A stretch of DNA of 64,000 bases from Ophioderma brevispina. Lineage: Eukaryota; Echinodermata; Ophiuroidea; Amphilepidida; Ophiodermatidae. Positions within the stretch are counted from its first letter, which is position 1. Every line of letters starts with the position of its first letter. A program made the translations under genes and the position numbers. The notes under the pieces are model-generated. The model was given only the letters and a program-made list of their open reading frames with translations, did not search any database and had not been told where the DNA came from. Shown piece by piece: positions 45,501-58,899 of the stretch. Where the stretch lies: positions 62,001-126,000 of the forward strand of contig JAMKCH010072562.1 of NCBI GenBank assembly GCA_023653785.1, given 5' to 3'.

Positions 45501-47176
45501 TAAAACAAAGCGTGCCCTATGGTTATATCAACTATATAAAAAGGACAATAGAATTACATACTTGAAGCAGTTTCTTCTTTCATTTAATTTATGAACACTT
45601 GTTAAAGAATTCCTCATTGTTAAAGTGTTTTTTCTTGAGGAAATTTATCATTTTGTTTTAACCATGGAGATACTACTTTGAATGATTGAATATTGTAGAT
45701 TTATTACTAATAATATATTTGGCATTGAATGTTACCTCTTTTTATGAAATAAAAATTAATATATCCAAAAGTTGAAACAGTTTGAAACCTTTTTGCTATA
45801 AATGTTTCCTGTGGCCAGGGTCAGAAGTTGGACCTTCTATGTGAGAGTGAAATCCTATATAATAGTATTAAATGATTCTAGGTTGGTTTCTTTCTTCTCA
45901 AACTTAGAGACCCAGGTATTTAAATAGGACTTAGTCCTTCATGGATGACCTTCTTTTCTTTCAACATACTCTGACAGTGTGTGCTTGTAATTGGTGAGAA
46001 AGTCATCATGGAAAGCTGCAATTCACTTTCAACCTGTGGTAATTTACAGGTATCAATTCCTGCATAGATTCCAATTTGGACTCAACTAATTGAAATAGAT
46101 GCTGCTGTCTTGATGTCCATTACAAGAAATGCATTCAATTTGGCACTCAAAAACGAAATGTACCTTTTGATTAAACAGTTGGTCCCATAGCTAATTCATG
46201 CATGACAGGTCGCCCGTTCCAACTGCATTTCTAATCGGAGTTCTATTATTAGGTTTTTTTTCTCAGACAACTAACTTTCTAGAAGTAAACACCATGGAAT
46301 GGAATGATATTCTCGTTGTAACGTGTAATCCCAAAGAGTTGAAACCTTGTGTAAGGGGTCAACGATTCAAATAGGCATGCAATAAACAACAACTCTACCC
46401 TGTAACCTTGACCATGCACGTAGTGATTAGATGAGCTGAATTCCATTCTACCAAAACAAAAAGGTCAATTTGGTGACACACACCACCCAAGAAAGTTTAA
46501 TTTACCAGTTGGCATGAGAAAACAAGGTTTTCAAGACTTTTTTTAATATTAAGGTATCAACTACCTTGACTTGAAAAGGTACTAATAGGTTAACCCTATA
46601 CAGCAAGGTTTACTTTGCATTTACTTGCACAATTTATATCCACACACAAACTTTTCACATTTTCATCTGCAGGGTATATTAGCTTACCGTATGGCAGCAA
46701 GATGAACTAGTATAAATCCACAGCAATGGTAATAGATTATGACTAAGAATGATGGCAGAACTCTCATCAAGGTTATCCCAACTATTTCTTGTACGTTGTA
46801 CAAACAATCAAGATTCACATGTAATTGTAGGTTATTTCTCTCCCCATCCTACTCTTACTACCAACAATACAATGTTAGTATTGTAAGCCGAGGAACAATA
46901 TGATAACCTCAAGCAAACTCCTCAGTGTAAGCACCTGCCAATGAGAGACCGTGCAGCACCAGTACATCCAGAGCAGAGCAGCTCAGGAGTAGCTTTGGAG
47001 CAACCAAGATTCTCACCAGTCAGTCAAGTCATTCACAATTTTCTTCAAGAAACCCTACCCTTTCACATATAATGGAAAAGGAAGGTGCAAACATCCAAGT
47101 GTTGATGTTGTAAATCTGTCCAGTGCCAGGGTAAAAGTCACACGCTTTGGTCACACCAACGCAGTGAACCAAGGGA

Positions 47177-47632
47177 GTGAAAAGTACCTTTGTAGTGAAA
47201 GTGAACTTTGTCAACCTCTTGAGGTTCAAGAAATTAGCGTTTCTTATTGACAATGATGCTGCTATCGGGACAGCAGATGCTGGTAGGCCAGAGGTCTACC
47301 CCTCAAGGAATCAACTAGTCCAGATACAGTCCAGTCTCTCATACAGTCTATACCATCCACTGCACACCATGGTCAATTCTAAGAGACTGTGTGAAAGACT
47401 GGTTGATTTTGAACATGAGACTCCCCAGATAACATGTACAACCTCTCACAGCTTTGTTTATGTCAGTCTAGTCCATTTAGAAGACAGGGTAGGTCAAAAG
47501 CTACTCACAGATGAATGTGCAATTACTTCCAGTCAAAGCATTCTCCGTCAGTCCCACTTGAATCAGAATATTTCTGCAAACATCTGCCCCTTTGAGTCTT
47601 TGGCATTACTCCACAAAAGAATAATTATATAA
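47177..47632 (+). other. 151-codon open frame in higher-GC segment, not recognised
   Basis: The frame is open from ATG at 47177 to TAA, and the segment 46.9-47.65 kb is less AT-rich than its flanks. The translation (MKSTFVVKVNFVNLLRFKKL...) has no recognisable domain, signal or repeat, and the reverse strand also has a 74-codon frame. A donor-like CTGACTG|GTGAGA lies on the minus strand at about 47014, so the segment could instead be an untranslated minus-strand exon. I cannot decide between chance and a transcribed segment. Confidence 0.15.
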
Positions 47633-49099
47633 GCACTTCTTCCACTGCTTTATTTCCAAGTAGTAATACGCTACTATGGAAATTATTTGTCGCAATCATC
47701 ACCCAGTTAAAAATGAGAAAATCCAATTTCAGGCAGCATTTGTACTAGATGAGTACATGACAGAGACACCCAACCCAGTCAACTGAGATAGCTTACTGGT
47801 TCAGAACATTTCCTATGATCAAACGATTTAATTTCCAGTTTTTCCAAAATTGCTTTTCACCAACCAAGTTATCTGAATGAAAGCTGAGATTTATCAAAAT
47901 AGTCCTACCTTTTATAAACAGAGAGAAGTTTGTTACTCTGTAGAACCTAGATCAGTCATTAACTATGACTCTCATATATTATAGCAATACACTATACATT
48001 TTATTGTTAATTTATTTTTTTTACTGAGTAAACTCTTTTAAACGTGTGTATGTGCTTCACAGGTGGGTCCCTGTGGACCAAAGAAGATGTTTTTTGGCAA
48101 TTTACTGTAATTTATAATTATTACTTTTGGATTGGCATTTCCGGCAAAATACTATCTAGTTTTTGGCACACTTTTAGTGTGTACAGTTTTTACCATGTAT
48201 TTTAAGTCCGATGGAAGTTGATTTCTTAGTTTCCTTTGCCGACGCGCGTCAGATTTATACGCCGCATCCGAATTTCATTATTTCACTTCAATACTCATTA
48301 TTTATATTACTTAAATATTCACGCACAGATGGTCATAAACCTCGCAAATTGCTTTGGGCACATCGTATTCTGAAAATGTCCATTGCTTATTCCCTGTATT
48401 GCTTATTCCCTGGTCAATGCTAACTTATCCTAATAACGGAACTTCACGCGCGAATGTCTATAGGCATACCGCATATCGCAACGGATGTAGCCGTTGTAGA
48501 TTTTTGCATGATCGTTCGTTTGGGGCGATTGCAATTATGACCAGGTATGACTGAAAGAAAGATAAAAAAAAAAAAAAAAAAAAAAAAGACAGTGTTGTGT
48601 GCGAGAGCGCGTCTCCTGCAATCGGTGTATCTTTAGACGAGTGGCGTTTTCATCTGCAGTATTCCCGGGCGGTATTCTTTACTAAATTTCTTTCTGATGT
48701 GTTGAAAAGTAAATATGAATTTACCCTTCTATGTAATAGCGTGATGAATTTATTGAAAGAATATTTGACAATGATCACAATCATTGGCCGGCTTTTCAAA
48801 ATTCACACCCTGTCTCGTCAATGTGCATGTGTGTTGTTACTTCGACTAAAATGGATAAATATGGACGGTGCTGTAGCGGGTCTGTGCGGCTGAAATTAAA
48901 ACCAGAAACAAAGGGTTTCTGGGTTGGATGGTATTTTTTTACTACTATGCGGGGATATGGGGTGGGGGATGTCATGAAAGTGAAGATAGCCTGTCTTCGC
49001 AAGCATCATGAGCATGCATGTCTGCTGATCCACATACAAAATGCATGTCAAATGCTAGTGGGAAATGCTACTCATTCAATGAGTAGGAGGGGAACTAAA

Positions 49100-49545
49100 T
49101 ATGTCAGGTTGTTGAATGGTTGACTTTGTGGAATCTTTGTCGATCTTTTGTGTGGGCAGATTTGTTTTAATATATGTCAAGTGAGTGGAAAATTAATACC
49201 TCATTCTTGAATGAGGCCAGGGTGGTGGGAAACTAAAATACCTCAGGTGTTGAATTAACTTTGGAAATTTTTGTCGTCTTGTGGGTGAAGATGTTTTCTC
49301 CTGATATACGCGTATACGTCACATGAAAAAAACGTCAGGTGGTTGAATGTTTTGGAATCTTTGTTGAATATTTTTGTGTATGACGATTTTTTCCTTGATA
49401 CATGCATATGTGATTTTTTTTCCTGATATACGCAGTATGTGGAAATTTGTTTTCTGATAATACATGTATACGATCTGATATGTCAGGTCGTTGAATGCAG
49501 AGCCGAAGTTTTGAAATCTTTGCTTGATCTTTTGTGTGTGGAAGT
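49100..49545. repeat. Degenerate tandem repeat, ~4 units
   Basis: GTCAGGTTGTTGAATGGTTG with GGAATCTTTGTCGATCTTTT and GATATACGC/ATACATG motifs recurs at about 49103, 49242, 49332 and 49484, with spacing of 90-150 bp. No coding potential. Confidence 0.5.
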
Positions 49546-49864
49546 GTGCTATGCCTGTTAATCCGACCTCTCCATATATCCTTTTCTGCTCATTTGTAGA
49601 GTGGGTAGCGAGAAGGAAATGCAAAATGTGTATCCAGGATTTATCCACTATGGATCATTTAACTCTGGCTGAGTGTGTTTATGTGTGTCACATGAATTTT
49701 TAAGTATGTTGCTATCGCCTGACATTGCTTGAAGAAATTGAAGAATAAAGAGGAGGTACAGTCACATTTGGGTTTGAAGAAATGAAAGTGTATTGTCAAT
49801 TTCCTTTTGTCTTTCAATAAAGGTCCTTGTTCCGATCCGTATTTCAGACCCCCCCCCCGTTTTT

Positions 49865-50145
49865 AACCGTAAAGTAGTATGAATTTTGATATCAATGAAA
49901 AGCCCGTATTTTTTTCCATTGTCTTCCTGAACTTTCAGCTTTGAATCATTTCTTTCCCAAATACAGCCTAAAACTGCCGGTTTAGTGGTTAACCATAGGC
50001 GTTGCACTATGCATTATTGGCGTCTAGCATCAACACAGCAAGCTTGTTTCCCACGGTAATTATTGGGAAGCTGAAGCAAGTGTAGGGCTGGCATATCAAG
50101 TAGAGAACCTATAGACACAAATCAGAACAAGCACTTAAAGATATA
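49865..50145. repeat. Interspersed repeat family D, copy 2
   Basis: Same order of blocks as 7175-7475: CCCGTATTTTTTTCCATTGT, GTTAACCATA, TGCATTATTGG, TTTCCCACGGTAAT, CATATCAAGTAGAGAACC, AACAAGCACTT. Both copies are in the same orientation. Type of element unknown. Confidence 0.55.
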
Positions 50146-53100
50146 AAATTGAAATTAACCTGCATTGGTTTTTTCAACTATAAATCTAGAATAGCCCTAT
50201 ATGGGAGATGGGCAAGTACAAACCAGGTTTAAGCATTAAAAACAGATCCATGACATAAATTTACATATATTTCCATTATAACAAGGAAAACAACAGTAAG
50301 TTAAAGCTTTATCATCCCGTGGATCATTTACAAGACGTAATAGAGTTATTTCTAAATTCTACAACCAACGCTAATCATGAAAATATATGAAATAATGAAA
50401 CTTTGTCAAATAATGAAATCATGAAATCCGACCCTCGTCACCTTTTAAGAATCTCCAACAGGAAACTAAGACTCAATTTCCATTGGGCCTACTGTTGCTC
50501 TCTAATTGCCCCATTATTCTGTTGCTCTCATTTCCGTTAAAAAGGGAAATTTCCACTGGAATTTTCACATGGAAACAGTTTCTCTGGCCCATATAGACCC
50601 CTTCGGCGAGACACCAACAGTGAGAACAGACAACCTCATACACTTTTCTTAGGGGAAGATGACCCCATTAATTTAAAGTTTTTTGTCTCAATTGATGACC
50701 TGATCCCCCAAAAACCAGCTGTTACCAGATGAGGGAAGGCATGCCTAAGCTACCAAGGGCTGAGTAGGCCTTGGATGTGCCCTGTTAACAAACAGCTAAC
50801 CATGCATGCAGTAGCGTAAACAGGCGGGGGGGGGGGCACTTGTTCCCCCGAGCACTGTTACTGGGAAAATTCAGTTGCGTGTCTGTACGGATTGGAGCGA
50901 AGGTGCGCGGGACAGTGAGAAAGAGAAGAGAAGGGTGTAGTTAAGGGTAAGTTTGTGATGTAGCAAAAGCAGTGTCACGGTGGAAACTGTGAAGGAAAGG
51001 CGAAGTCGTGTAGTTTTCTGTGCGGTCGCCCCTAGCGATGATCGCCCCCGCCCCCCCTCTTCATACTTTCGAACCGACTGGAAAAAAATATGGAAAATGG
51101 CGCAGGTAAAATTGGGAAAAGTTCTTGAGTCTTGCCGGGTGTATTTGCTAAATGCACTGGTGAATGAAAGCTATTGACTGTGCCATGGGAAGAGGTTTAT
51201 TAGCTTCAACGTTTACCCCCCAAAAGACCCTTGTAATTAAGCAGCACACCACTTCATTTCCACTGATCTGTCATTATGAATATCCGACTTAACATAACAT
51301 GGAGCTGACCAAACAAAGTCTATCACTATTACTACTCACTACCAAATAATCATCCGCTCATTATCTATTATGAATATGGAAATTTGACAAAACTTGAACC
51401 AGGTAAAGCATACCATTACGGTATTACTTAAATGGTCATCTCCATTTCCAAAGCAAATCAGTTCTTTGCAGCTTCATTCAGACTAGTTTAAACATTTATG
51501 GCATTCACCTTGTCTATCTAGCCGTTGTCATGGAACTTAAGGAAGGTTACTTAAATTGTCTCCCCTGAATGTATGGTTACAACCTTTGGACAGAAACCAA
51601 TTCAAAATACATCAACCTAACCAAATGGTAGGATACATCAGCATTAAACCTTGCAGCCATTTTGTGTAATACTTCAAGTCTTTACATTGTTTTTCTGTGA
51701 CCACTCCAGACCCTAAAATATGGTTGTACAATTTCCACAAATAGAAACAAAAGTGCATACATATTAAATTTTAATCTGTCACAATGTAACCTTTGAAATC
51801 AAAACCACTCTAATAAAGATAATAACCTGCTGTCGACACGATTTTGAGACCCAATGTTCTTTTTTATTGCTTGCTTACTTGATATTTTGATGGGTTTGAC
51901 CACTTAAAGGTCAACGACAGATTGTGAGACCCCAAATATTGTGTCATAATAGTAATTTCATATATAGACACTCAATAGATTTTCTCACCTTGTTCATTTG
52001 GCTACAGATGTCTTTTCACATAGAGAAAAGGGTGATTTTTACTTGCTTTATATTTCAATATAAACAGCTGAATTTCCTATTTGCTCCTAGACAAATTAGA
52101 AATTTCACAATTTTTTTACCAAGAACATTCTCAGCTTAAATCCTTTCAGATAGGGATATTTTTTGATAAGAAAGCTTTAAACATCAGTGCAAATGAGACT
52201 TTTGATTTTTCTTAAGGGATACCTATATTGATCTCTGTTGCACCTTTTAACCAAACAGTGTAATTATTCACACTGGTTTGAACCTGAAGTCAATATTTGG
52301 GAGTCATTTTGAAAAGATCATCCATCATCACAGGCCTCCTAAAGGCAATTCCATACACAACCTATTAGGCCATGCCACAAGTGAAATTCCTCTTTCCAAT
52401 TACCAACAGTTTACTAGCATTTCCAAAAAAAAAACCCCCACCTACACATTGTTCCGTGAATTCTACACAGAGGAAGGTCCCTAACTCGGACACCAACTTG
52501 TTTCACTTGCTGTGCTGGTACCTTTTAACTTAGCATGTCAACACAGATCTATTTCCGTTCTTTTACCCAATCTCAGGATTGATGTCTATTGAAAATAAGA
52601 CCATAGACGTATTATACTCGGTTTAGTTTCATGTGTATCTCAAATTATCAAGGCTTATTTTAGGCCTACAGGTTACCTGATAAGATTTCAGATAGGCCCA
52701 TGGCGACATTCTCCCACACTCTAGCCTGGGGTCACACATGCAATGCCCTTTCCAAGTTAAATTTTTTACATCCATTTTGAGAAAAAAAGTTTAGGTGATG
52801 TATTTCAATTAGTCCCTTATTTATACTTTTCAACATTTAAAATAAGTTGCATGAAAGATTTTCGATGTGTTAAATGAAACTGCCAGTTTAAACGTTAGAT
52901 TTCCACCGAACTTGGAAAGATGGCAAGATAAATGTAGGGCATGAACATTTGCTACGCAACAAGACTAACTTGTTGCAGTATTCCATTTCTTGGGTCTTAG
53001 TTTAAAGGTGGATATGGGATGTCAGTCAGGAAAGATATTATTTTTTCAGGCGTTTATTTGTCTAATATGTTTCACTATTTAATATATATTCTAGGGGGAG

Positions 53101-53900
53101 GGTCAACCTTCAGAAAAGATCCTGCACATTCCACCCAAATCTAGCTCAAGAACCCCACCAAACTCAACCATCTCCAAGTTTCCTGATGCTGCATGATTAT
53201 ATTATTTTTGGTTTTTATATAATTAAAGACGCAGAAAACGTGGAATGTCCGAGTTTAAGCACTTCTTAAAAATTACTATATTTGTTTTGATAAATGAAAT
53301 TGGTGGGAGCTTAGTTTCTTTGTATACTTAAATCCACAGCAAATGTTTTTTCATATTGTCTGAGAATCTGTTGATGATCTCATACAACAGAAAGTTTGAC
53401 TTTTGGGTCAGCCGAAGATTTTCATGTACCGTGCTCTACACCATAAGCCCTGCACACTTGTTTTTTAGTTTCTTGTTGAGGTTTTTAAAATTTTGGCGAC
53501 GAGCGAGAATTCATTATTCACTATTTTGTGTCAATTCTTACCGCCCTTCAATTGTACATAAACAACTATGTTTTTGAGTGTACATGCAAAAAAGGCATAC
53601 TTCCTCTATACATGTAAATATGTTTCATATTCCCCAATTTTTGTGGACTGTGTACACTAATTTACATAAATGTCATCTAAACCTAGATTTGTGAGTTTGC
53701 CGTACTTTTTATTCCATACCTTAAAGAGACATGAGGGGATTCCCAGAAAGAAGCGCGCCCCAATTTTTCTCAAACCCTGTTTTTTTTACATATTTGGAAT
53801 GCTTTACCAATGTACGTAAATAAGCCGAATACACCGCATTTATGTATTAAGATGATGATTTAGTAGTTTGGCGTGCACGACAGAAAGTCAAATCATGGTT
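50146..53900. other. No supported gene; repeat fragments
   Basis: Holds a half-copy of the 3.4-3.9 kb foldback family near 50425-50492 (ATCTCCAACAGGAAACTAAG), another at about 53464-53530, a G10 run at 50825, and the MITE copy at 51904-52250. Frames under 75 codons only. Confidence 0.35.
51904..52250. mobile_element. MITE family B, copy 3 (inverted)
   Basis: TTAAAGGTCAACGACAGATT at the left and CTCTGTTGCACCTTTTAA at the right, with TTAA at both ends. The internal sequence is the reverse of the 10.9 and 29.0 kb copies. Confidence 0.6.
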
Positions 53901-53914
53901 TTTTGTGTTGGGTG

Positions 53915-54250
53915 CAACCCCCCCCCCCCCCACAAGCCCCCCCCCCCAAACCCCACCACCACCCCCCCCCCCCCAACCCCCCCCCAACCCCACCCACCCA
54001 CCCACCGCACCCCCCCCCACCCCCCCCCCCCCAACCCCCCCTCTCCACGCCCCCCCAACAACACCCACCCCCACCCCCACAACCCACCCCAACCCCCCGC
54101 ACCCACGCCCCACAGCCACCCCCCCCCACCCACCACACCCACACCCCCTGGCCCCCTCTAACCACGCCAATACCCCACCCACCCCACACCCCCCCCACCC
54201 CACGCCCAGCCCCACCCACCCCGCCCAACCGCACCCCCCCACACCCAACC
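53915..54250. repeat. 330 bp C-rich low-complexity tract
   Basis: Almost entirely runs of three or more C separated by A or AC (CCCCCCCCACCCCCCCCC and similar). The minus strand has dozens of G-runs and could form G-quadruplexes. All proline-rich (plus, up to 180 codons) and glycine-rich (minus, up to 133 codons) frames here come from composition and are not genes. Such tracts are also error-prone in sequencing. Confidence 0.85.
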
Positions 54251-54251
54251 T

Positions 54252-54437
54252 CTATTGTGAAACAACGATACATGCAAGTTCAAAACAAGGTTTGCTTTTC
54301 TTTGCGCCTGTTTTGTCCAATAAACCTTCGAAGCATTCTCGATAGTTGGTCATCAACCATTCCAGTGAAAGTTGAGATAAACGTTTGTAACCAAAAAATC
54401 CCTCCTGTCCTTTAAATGTATCAGAATACATCTGTTT
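54252..54437 (-). CDS. Candidate minus-strand exon, unknown protein
   Basis: The acceptor CCTCTGTCTGCAATTTCTTTCAG ends at 54438 and is close to ideal. From it (phase 0) the frame is open for 61 residues to TAG at 54252: KQMYSDTFKGQEGFFGYKRL, SQLSLEWLMTNYRECFEGLL, DKTGAKKSKPCFELACIVVS. The composition, with amphipathic LSLEWL-TNYRECFEGLL helices and a basic linker, looks protein-like rather than random. No family recognised. It stops immediately before a 330 bp C-rich (sense-strand G-rich) tract, so the true 3' end may have been lost or misassembled there. The opposite strand carries another candidate exon 67 bp away, in divergent orientation. Confidence 0.35.
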   Translation of the reverse strand, partial: KQMYSDTFKGQEGFFGYKRLSQLSLEWLMTNYRECFEGLLDKTGAKKSKPCFELACIVVSQ

Positions 54438-54503
54438 CTGAAAGAAATTGCAGACAGAGGCACACATGTACGATGTCAACAACCGTTTTATTTTTGTCAC
54501 CAG

Positions 54504-54654
54504 TGTTCAACATGAATCCAGAAGAATACTATCACACAAAATCCTCATCCCTATCATATGAAAACTTAACCCACCTATACGCAAGGCTTAAATTCACTGA
54601 TGAAGTTAGTCCTGTTCATTCCTGTCAAGTCCCCCACCTTCCGCAGGATTGTGG
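54504..54654 (+). CDS. Candidate plus-strand exon, unknown protein
   Basis: The acceptor CGTTTTATTTTTGTCACCAG at 54503 has a strong pyrimidine tract. The donor is TGTGG|GTGAGT. The frame entering in phase 1 is open for about 49 codons: FNMNPEEYYHTKSSSLSYEN, LTHLYARLKFTDEVSPVHSC, QVPHLPQDCG. It has two cysteines and an N-L-T sequon, so it could be extracellular. The frame is also open 5' of the acceptor back to an ATG at 54458, so this could be a first exon. I do not recognise the family, and no partner exon was identified in the window. Confidence 0.37.
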
Positions 54655-54659
54655 GTGAG

Positions 54660-56200
54660 TTAATTGGTTTGTAAAAATCAAAAAACTGGGTGTGTAACTT
54701 TTTGTTAACCGATTACATCAGGCACGGAGCGCGAAGTTATTGCGGTCAGGGTCAGGGCCAGTTACCATAACCCCAAGGTTGCCGAATTTTTGCAACCTTT
54801 ATGAAATTGCAATCTTTCTTGTTAATCTTTACAGGTTTTGCAATATTACTGCAACTGAGTATTTAATGATAAATGTACTCATTAAAATCTGAATAAATTA
54901 AGTTATTACATCCAATATATTCGTAATTGTAAAAAAATCAGTGTAGATTCCTAGCATCCTACCAATTTTTAAGTTTAGCAAGGTGTATTGAACGCATGAG
55001 GTAGAATGGAATATTCTCATTTTGATCAAAAGATGCAAGTAGGTTATAATAATACCAATATTCACAGAATAAAAAAAAAATAGTGGTAGGTCTAGCATCC
55101 TACCCATGTTTAAATTTAATGTTTTTGTATTCATTGAGTAGAGTGGAAATCTCATTTGTTCAAAATCATTTTAAAGTAGTCAATCACTTGGAACCACCTA
55201 AAAAACTAGAACCTACATTCACGTGCCACCCAAGAAGTAGAACATAAATAAGCAAGACCCTTAATAAAATGCAACCAGTCAGACACCAGGAACCACGACA
55301 ATATTGGGATCCACCAAAATAGAACTGACAGCTACCGAACCGAAAAAAATGACCATTAGACGCTGGGAACCACACGAACTAGAACCCGTAACACAGGAAC
55401 CACCAAAATATTGAAACCATATATTGGAAACCACCAACAATGGAACCACCAAAAGAACCTCCACAAAAAAAATTGACACCAATAGACACTGGAACCACCA
55501 AGGAATGGAACAGTCCCGCAACTGTGAACCACCGCACTGGAACCACCATGAATGAATTCATAGTCCACTGGAATCACCAATAATTAAAATCAGTAGCACT
55601 GGGAACCACCACAAAATGAATCCAACAGGCACATGAACCTAAAAAAATTGAACCAGTAGACACTCGAATCACCAAGAATAGAGTAGACACTCTTAACCAC
55701 CAAAAAATGGAAAATAGCCCCTAAAACACCAGTATTTGGAACCATTATCCAATGGAAACCACCAAAGAATGTAACCGCTACAAGCACCCCAAATAAATGG
55801 CACCTGCATAACCCAGGAACCACCAAATAAAAAACAGTCCGACAGCATTGCCCCCTCCAACAATTGAACATCACTACTACCTACTGCTACGATGTCACTG
55901 TACATTTTATTTAAGCATGTAATAATATGTGAACATTGCAACTCCTACTCACAATATTGTATGATTTGTCCCAAGTGTGGGAAAAATATTGTATTCATGA
56001 GGTAGAGTGGAAATTTCTCATTTTGTCAAAATTGCAATTAGGTTATATAATACCATTATTTAAGTTGGAATATACACACAGAGTAGGTTTCTAGCATCCC
56101 CATTAAGTGTGAAGTCCATTGTCATGGCATTCATGAGGTAGAGTGAATTCATCTCTTTTTGCTATAATTCAATTAAATGTCATTAGAATGCTTATTAATA
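54660..56200. repeat. GGAACCACCA minisatellite between ~125 bp direct repeats
   Basis: From about 55185 to 55835 the motif TGGAACCACCA(A) recurs every 15-45 bp, more than 15 times, with AT-rich spacers. It is flanked by related units: ATGAGGTAGAATGGAATATT with TAGCATCCTACC at 54.90-55.17 kb (twice) and ATGAGGTAGAGTGGAAATTT with TAGCATCCCCAT at 55.99-56.16 kb (twice). The Val/Gly-rich minus frames of 60-94 codons are translations of the repeat. Confidence 0.65.
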
Positions 56201-58890
56201 TGCACTGTGTAAGCAAACATTGTAAATGCCAGAACTAATCAAGACTATCACCTACCAAATTTACAGTCCTCAGTAATGTTGGTCATGTTCAACAATCATC
56301 AATCTTGACACTACACAATCACATATAAACACCAAGAAATTATAATTTAGCAAATAGTGGCTCTATATATACCAATCTTTTCCAGTACTCAATATTAATT
56401 ACGTTGTTGCAGCAGTGTACTGCATGTGTCACATGCCGTTATGATAATCACATCAAAGGATATTTAATGCAAGGTCTTAAGGCACAAGTCGGCAATCGGG
56501 GAAGTGGCGCGGATATTTGGATAATATGAAGCTTTCGATCTTGCCGCACATGGGCCAAAGTTTGATATTTAACCGAATAAGCAACTATAAGGAAAAGTGC
56601 ATGCCATCACAAGCCTTGCAAACAAGAAAATCGCCATGCAAAAATTCGAATTTGGCCCGTAAAACACGGCTGGCTGGCTAAGTCCTTTCGTCCCAAGTCG
56701 GCCCTAAAGGGGACGAAAGATTTAAGTCTCCCCCAGAAAAGAAAAATGGGCGAGAAAAACCTGCCGAGAGGAAATTCGGTCGAAATTCTAATTCAATTTT
56801 AAAATAAGAATTATTACAAAATAATGAAATCTTTGACCCGGCAGTCCAAATCCGACCCGGCCGCAACAGAAACTAAAAATCCCCTCCCCCCCATCAAGTG
56901 TGTGCAGAGCCTAATCTTTAACATGGCAGCCCGTGTGTATATTATTCGCATAATCACTAACTCCGAGCAGTAAATTCGGTTACGCTCAGCGGCATGATTG
57001 ACTTTTCTGTGAAACAGGCTTAATATTATCAAAACTAACAACAAATCTAGAGAAATGAAACAACACCACCAAATCCAGATTCTTTGGAATAACCCACTCT
57101 AGTTTGCATGTTCAGTTTGTTTAAAGAGCACAGTTTGCACTGCTTAGAGAGAAACTGGGAATGCCACAGACCTGGCCACTCATTATGAACCCTTACTCAT
57201 AAAATTGATTACATGTTTCGTTTATGCTTGAATTTGAATTCCATGATGACTTATTTACATTCAATGCCGTAAAAGCAACTAATTTAAATGTACACTTAAG
57301 GAAAAGTTAAATCGATAACAACTCCATCAAATTCCAATTTTGACTTCTGGGGGCCCCCCCCTCAGTGTAAAAGGGTTATATTATTGAGTATTACAGAGAT
57401 AGTGAGAATGAACACAGTATCATGTTTAACATTAATATCTATACGCCAGAACTGTGACTCATGCTACTGCGTACACTAATTTACACAGGTGTGAAATTTG
57501 AAACCGTGAATTGTTAACACGGTCAAATTTGAGTTTACAACAACCCATCAACAAAGTGACACTTTGTAAAAACAAATGCTTTTCCCATGCTAAAGTCTAG
57601 CAGATGGAAGGAGTTCATGTAGCCTATCCCTCAAGATGTTTTGCTGGTCTTCCAAACAAATTATGGAATTCTGGGTTGATTCCCTTTCAACTATTACGAC
57701 ATCTGGGATGTAGCTACTGCCTGTTTTGCATTAGCAGTGACAACATTTATATAAAATGCTGCATTTAGCTAAATAAAATTTTTTTTGAAAGTACATTGTA
57801 AGAAGGTCAAAATGGTAATGGAATATTTCGTTATTATGCCAAAAAAAAAAACAAGTTTGTCCTCAGAAGAAATGTTGACAAATGCTAAATTCAAAATGCA
57901 GAATTAAAACAAATTATTGCTTTTTGAACCCAGTTCAATTTTTTGGCGCTTTGCAGACAAATTTTCTTTTTTTTATTCTGATTTTTTTTTTTTAAATCCT
58001 TCACGTGAGAAAAACCTAAAGAAAAATGCACAAAAGACCAATTTTAAACAAATTGGCAAACAAACTTGTTTTTGTTTTCATTGGCCTTAAAAGCTATCAA
58101 ATTAATTGGACACTCAGTTTCCCACATTCATGTAACAACACTAAACTAGACAAGAGGGTCCTGTAGAAGCGTAACAGAGGTCATTTGTCATTTGTCAGAG
58201 GGACCAATTCCTGTTTTTGAGGCAGTTTTCCTGGTTTTTTGAAGTAGATTTTTTTTATTTTGATAATATTAGTTAAAAGTGAAAATAATAGGTGAACCTT
58301 TAAGCATGATTTTTTCCAAGCTTTTTCTCCTTGTCTTTGTGTCCTTGTGAAAGCAAGATGAGTTGCAAGTCGTGAGATGTCTAATGACTTATACCTAGAC
58401 ATCAAAAGTGCAGTGGCTTGCACAACTATACCTGTAGAAAATGCATTTTTTGAAATGAGCTAAATAATCCATGAAATTTAAGCTATTGGCCACCCCAGTA
58501 AACATACTCCTCAATTTTGAACAACTCTCTGCAAGAAAAAGCATTTTAATCCTTTTCCAAACCTGACCCTATACACCCTTGACCCCTTATCTCTGAACAT
58601 ATCCATATAGGTCATTCCTTAAAGATCATTCTGAGCAAATTTTGTTGAATGTCCAGCAATTGTGCATTCAAACAATTTTTCACAATGACCTCCCATGCCC
58701 TTAGATCCACAAGGATCATCGAAGCAACTTTGGAGAATGCTTAGTCATTTTCTGTGCAAGTGTTTTAAATGTTTCCTACACAATACCCCAAATGATCTTT
58801 GCCCGGAAAGTCCTTAAACCATCTGACCATCCATTGAGCATCCCACCCCAAGTTTCATAATAATCCATCAAAGATTATACTTGAAGAACA
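56200..58890. other. No supported gene
   Basis: AT-rich sequence. At 56690-56885 a CpG-richer stretch carries CCGACCCGGCCGCAACAGAA, related to the end of the 3.4 kb foldback family. No exon-like structure seen. Confidence 0.3.
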
Positions 58891-58899
58891 CAATATTAC

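Larger units (their letters stand above)
41824..49099. other. Long non-coding stretch
   Basis: AT-rich sequence, presumably the upstream intron of the minus-strand MAGI gene. I read it for PDZ (GFGF), WW and guanylate kinase motifs on the minus strand and found none. A poly-A run of about 23 lies at 48565-48587 in a locally CpG-richer patch (48200-48900). Confidence 0.35.

Noticed and set aside
53847..54415. Proline-rich (plus) and glycine-rich (minus) open frames up to 180 codons
   Set aside because: They exist in several frames at once because the tract is nearly pure C. No start context, domain or exon structure.
55184..55941. Val/Gly/Phe-rich minus-strand frames as membrane proteins
   Set aside because: They are translations of the GGAACCACCA minisatellite and recur with it in several frames.
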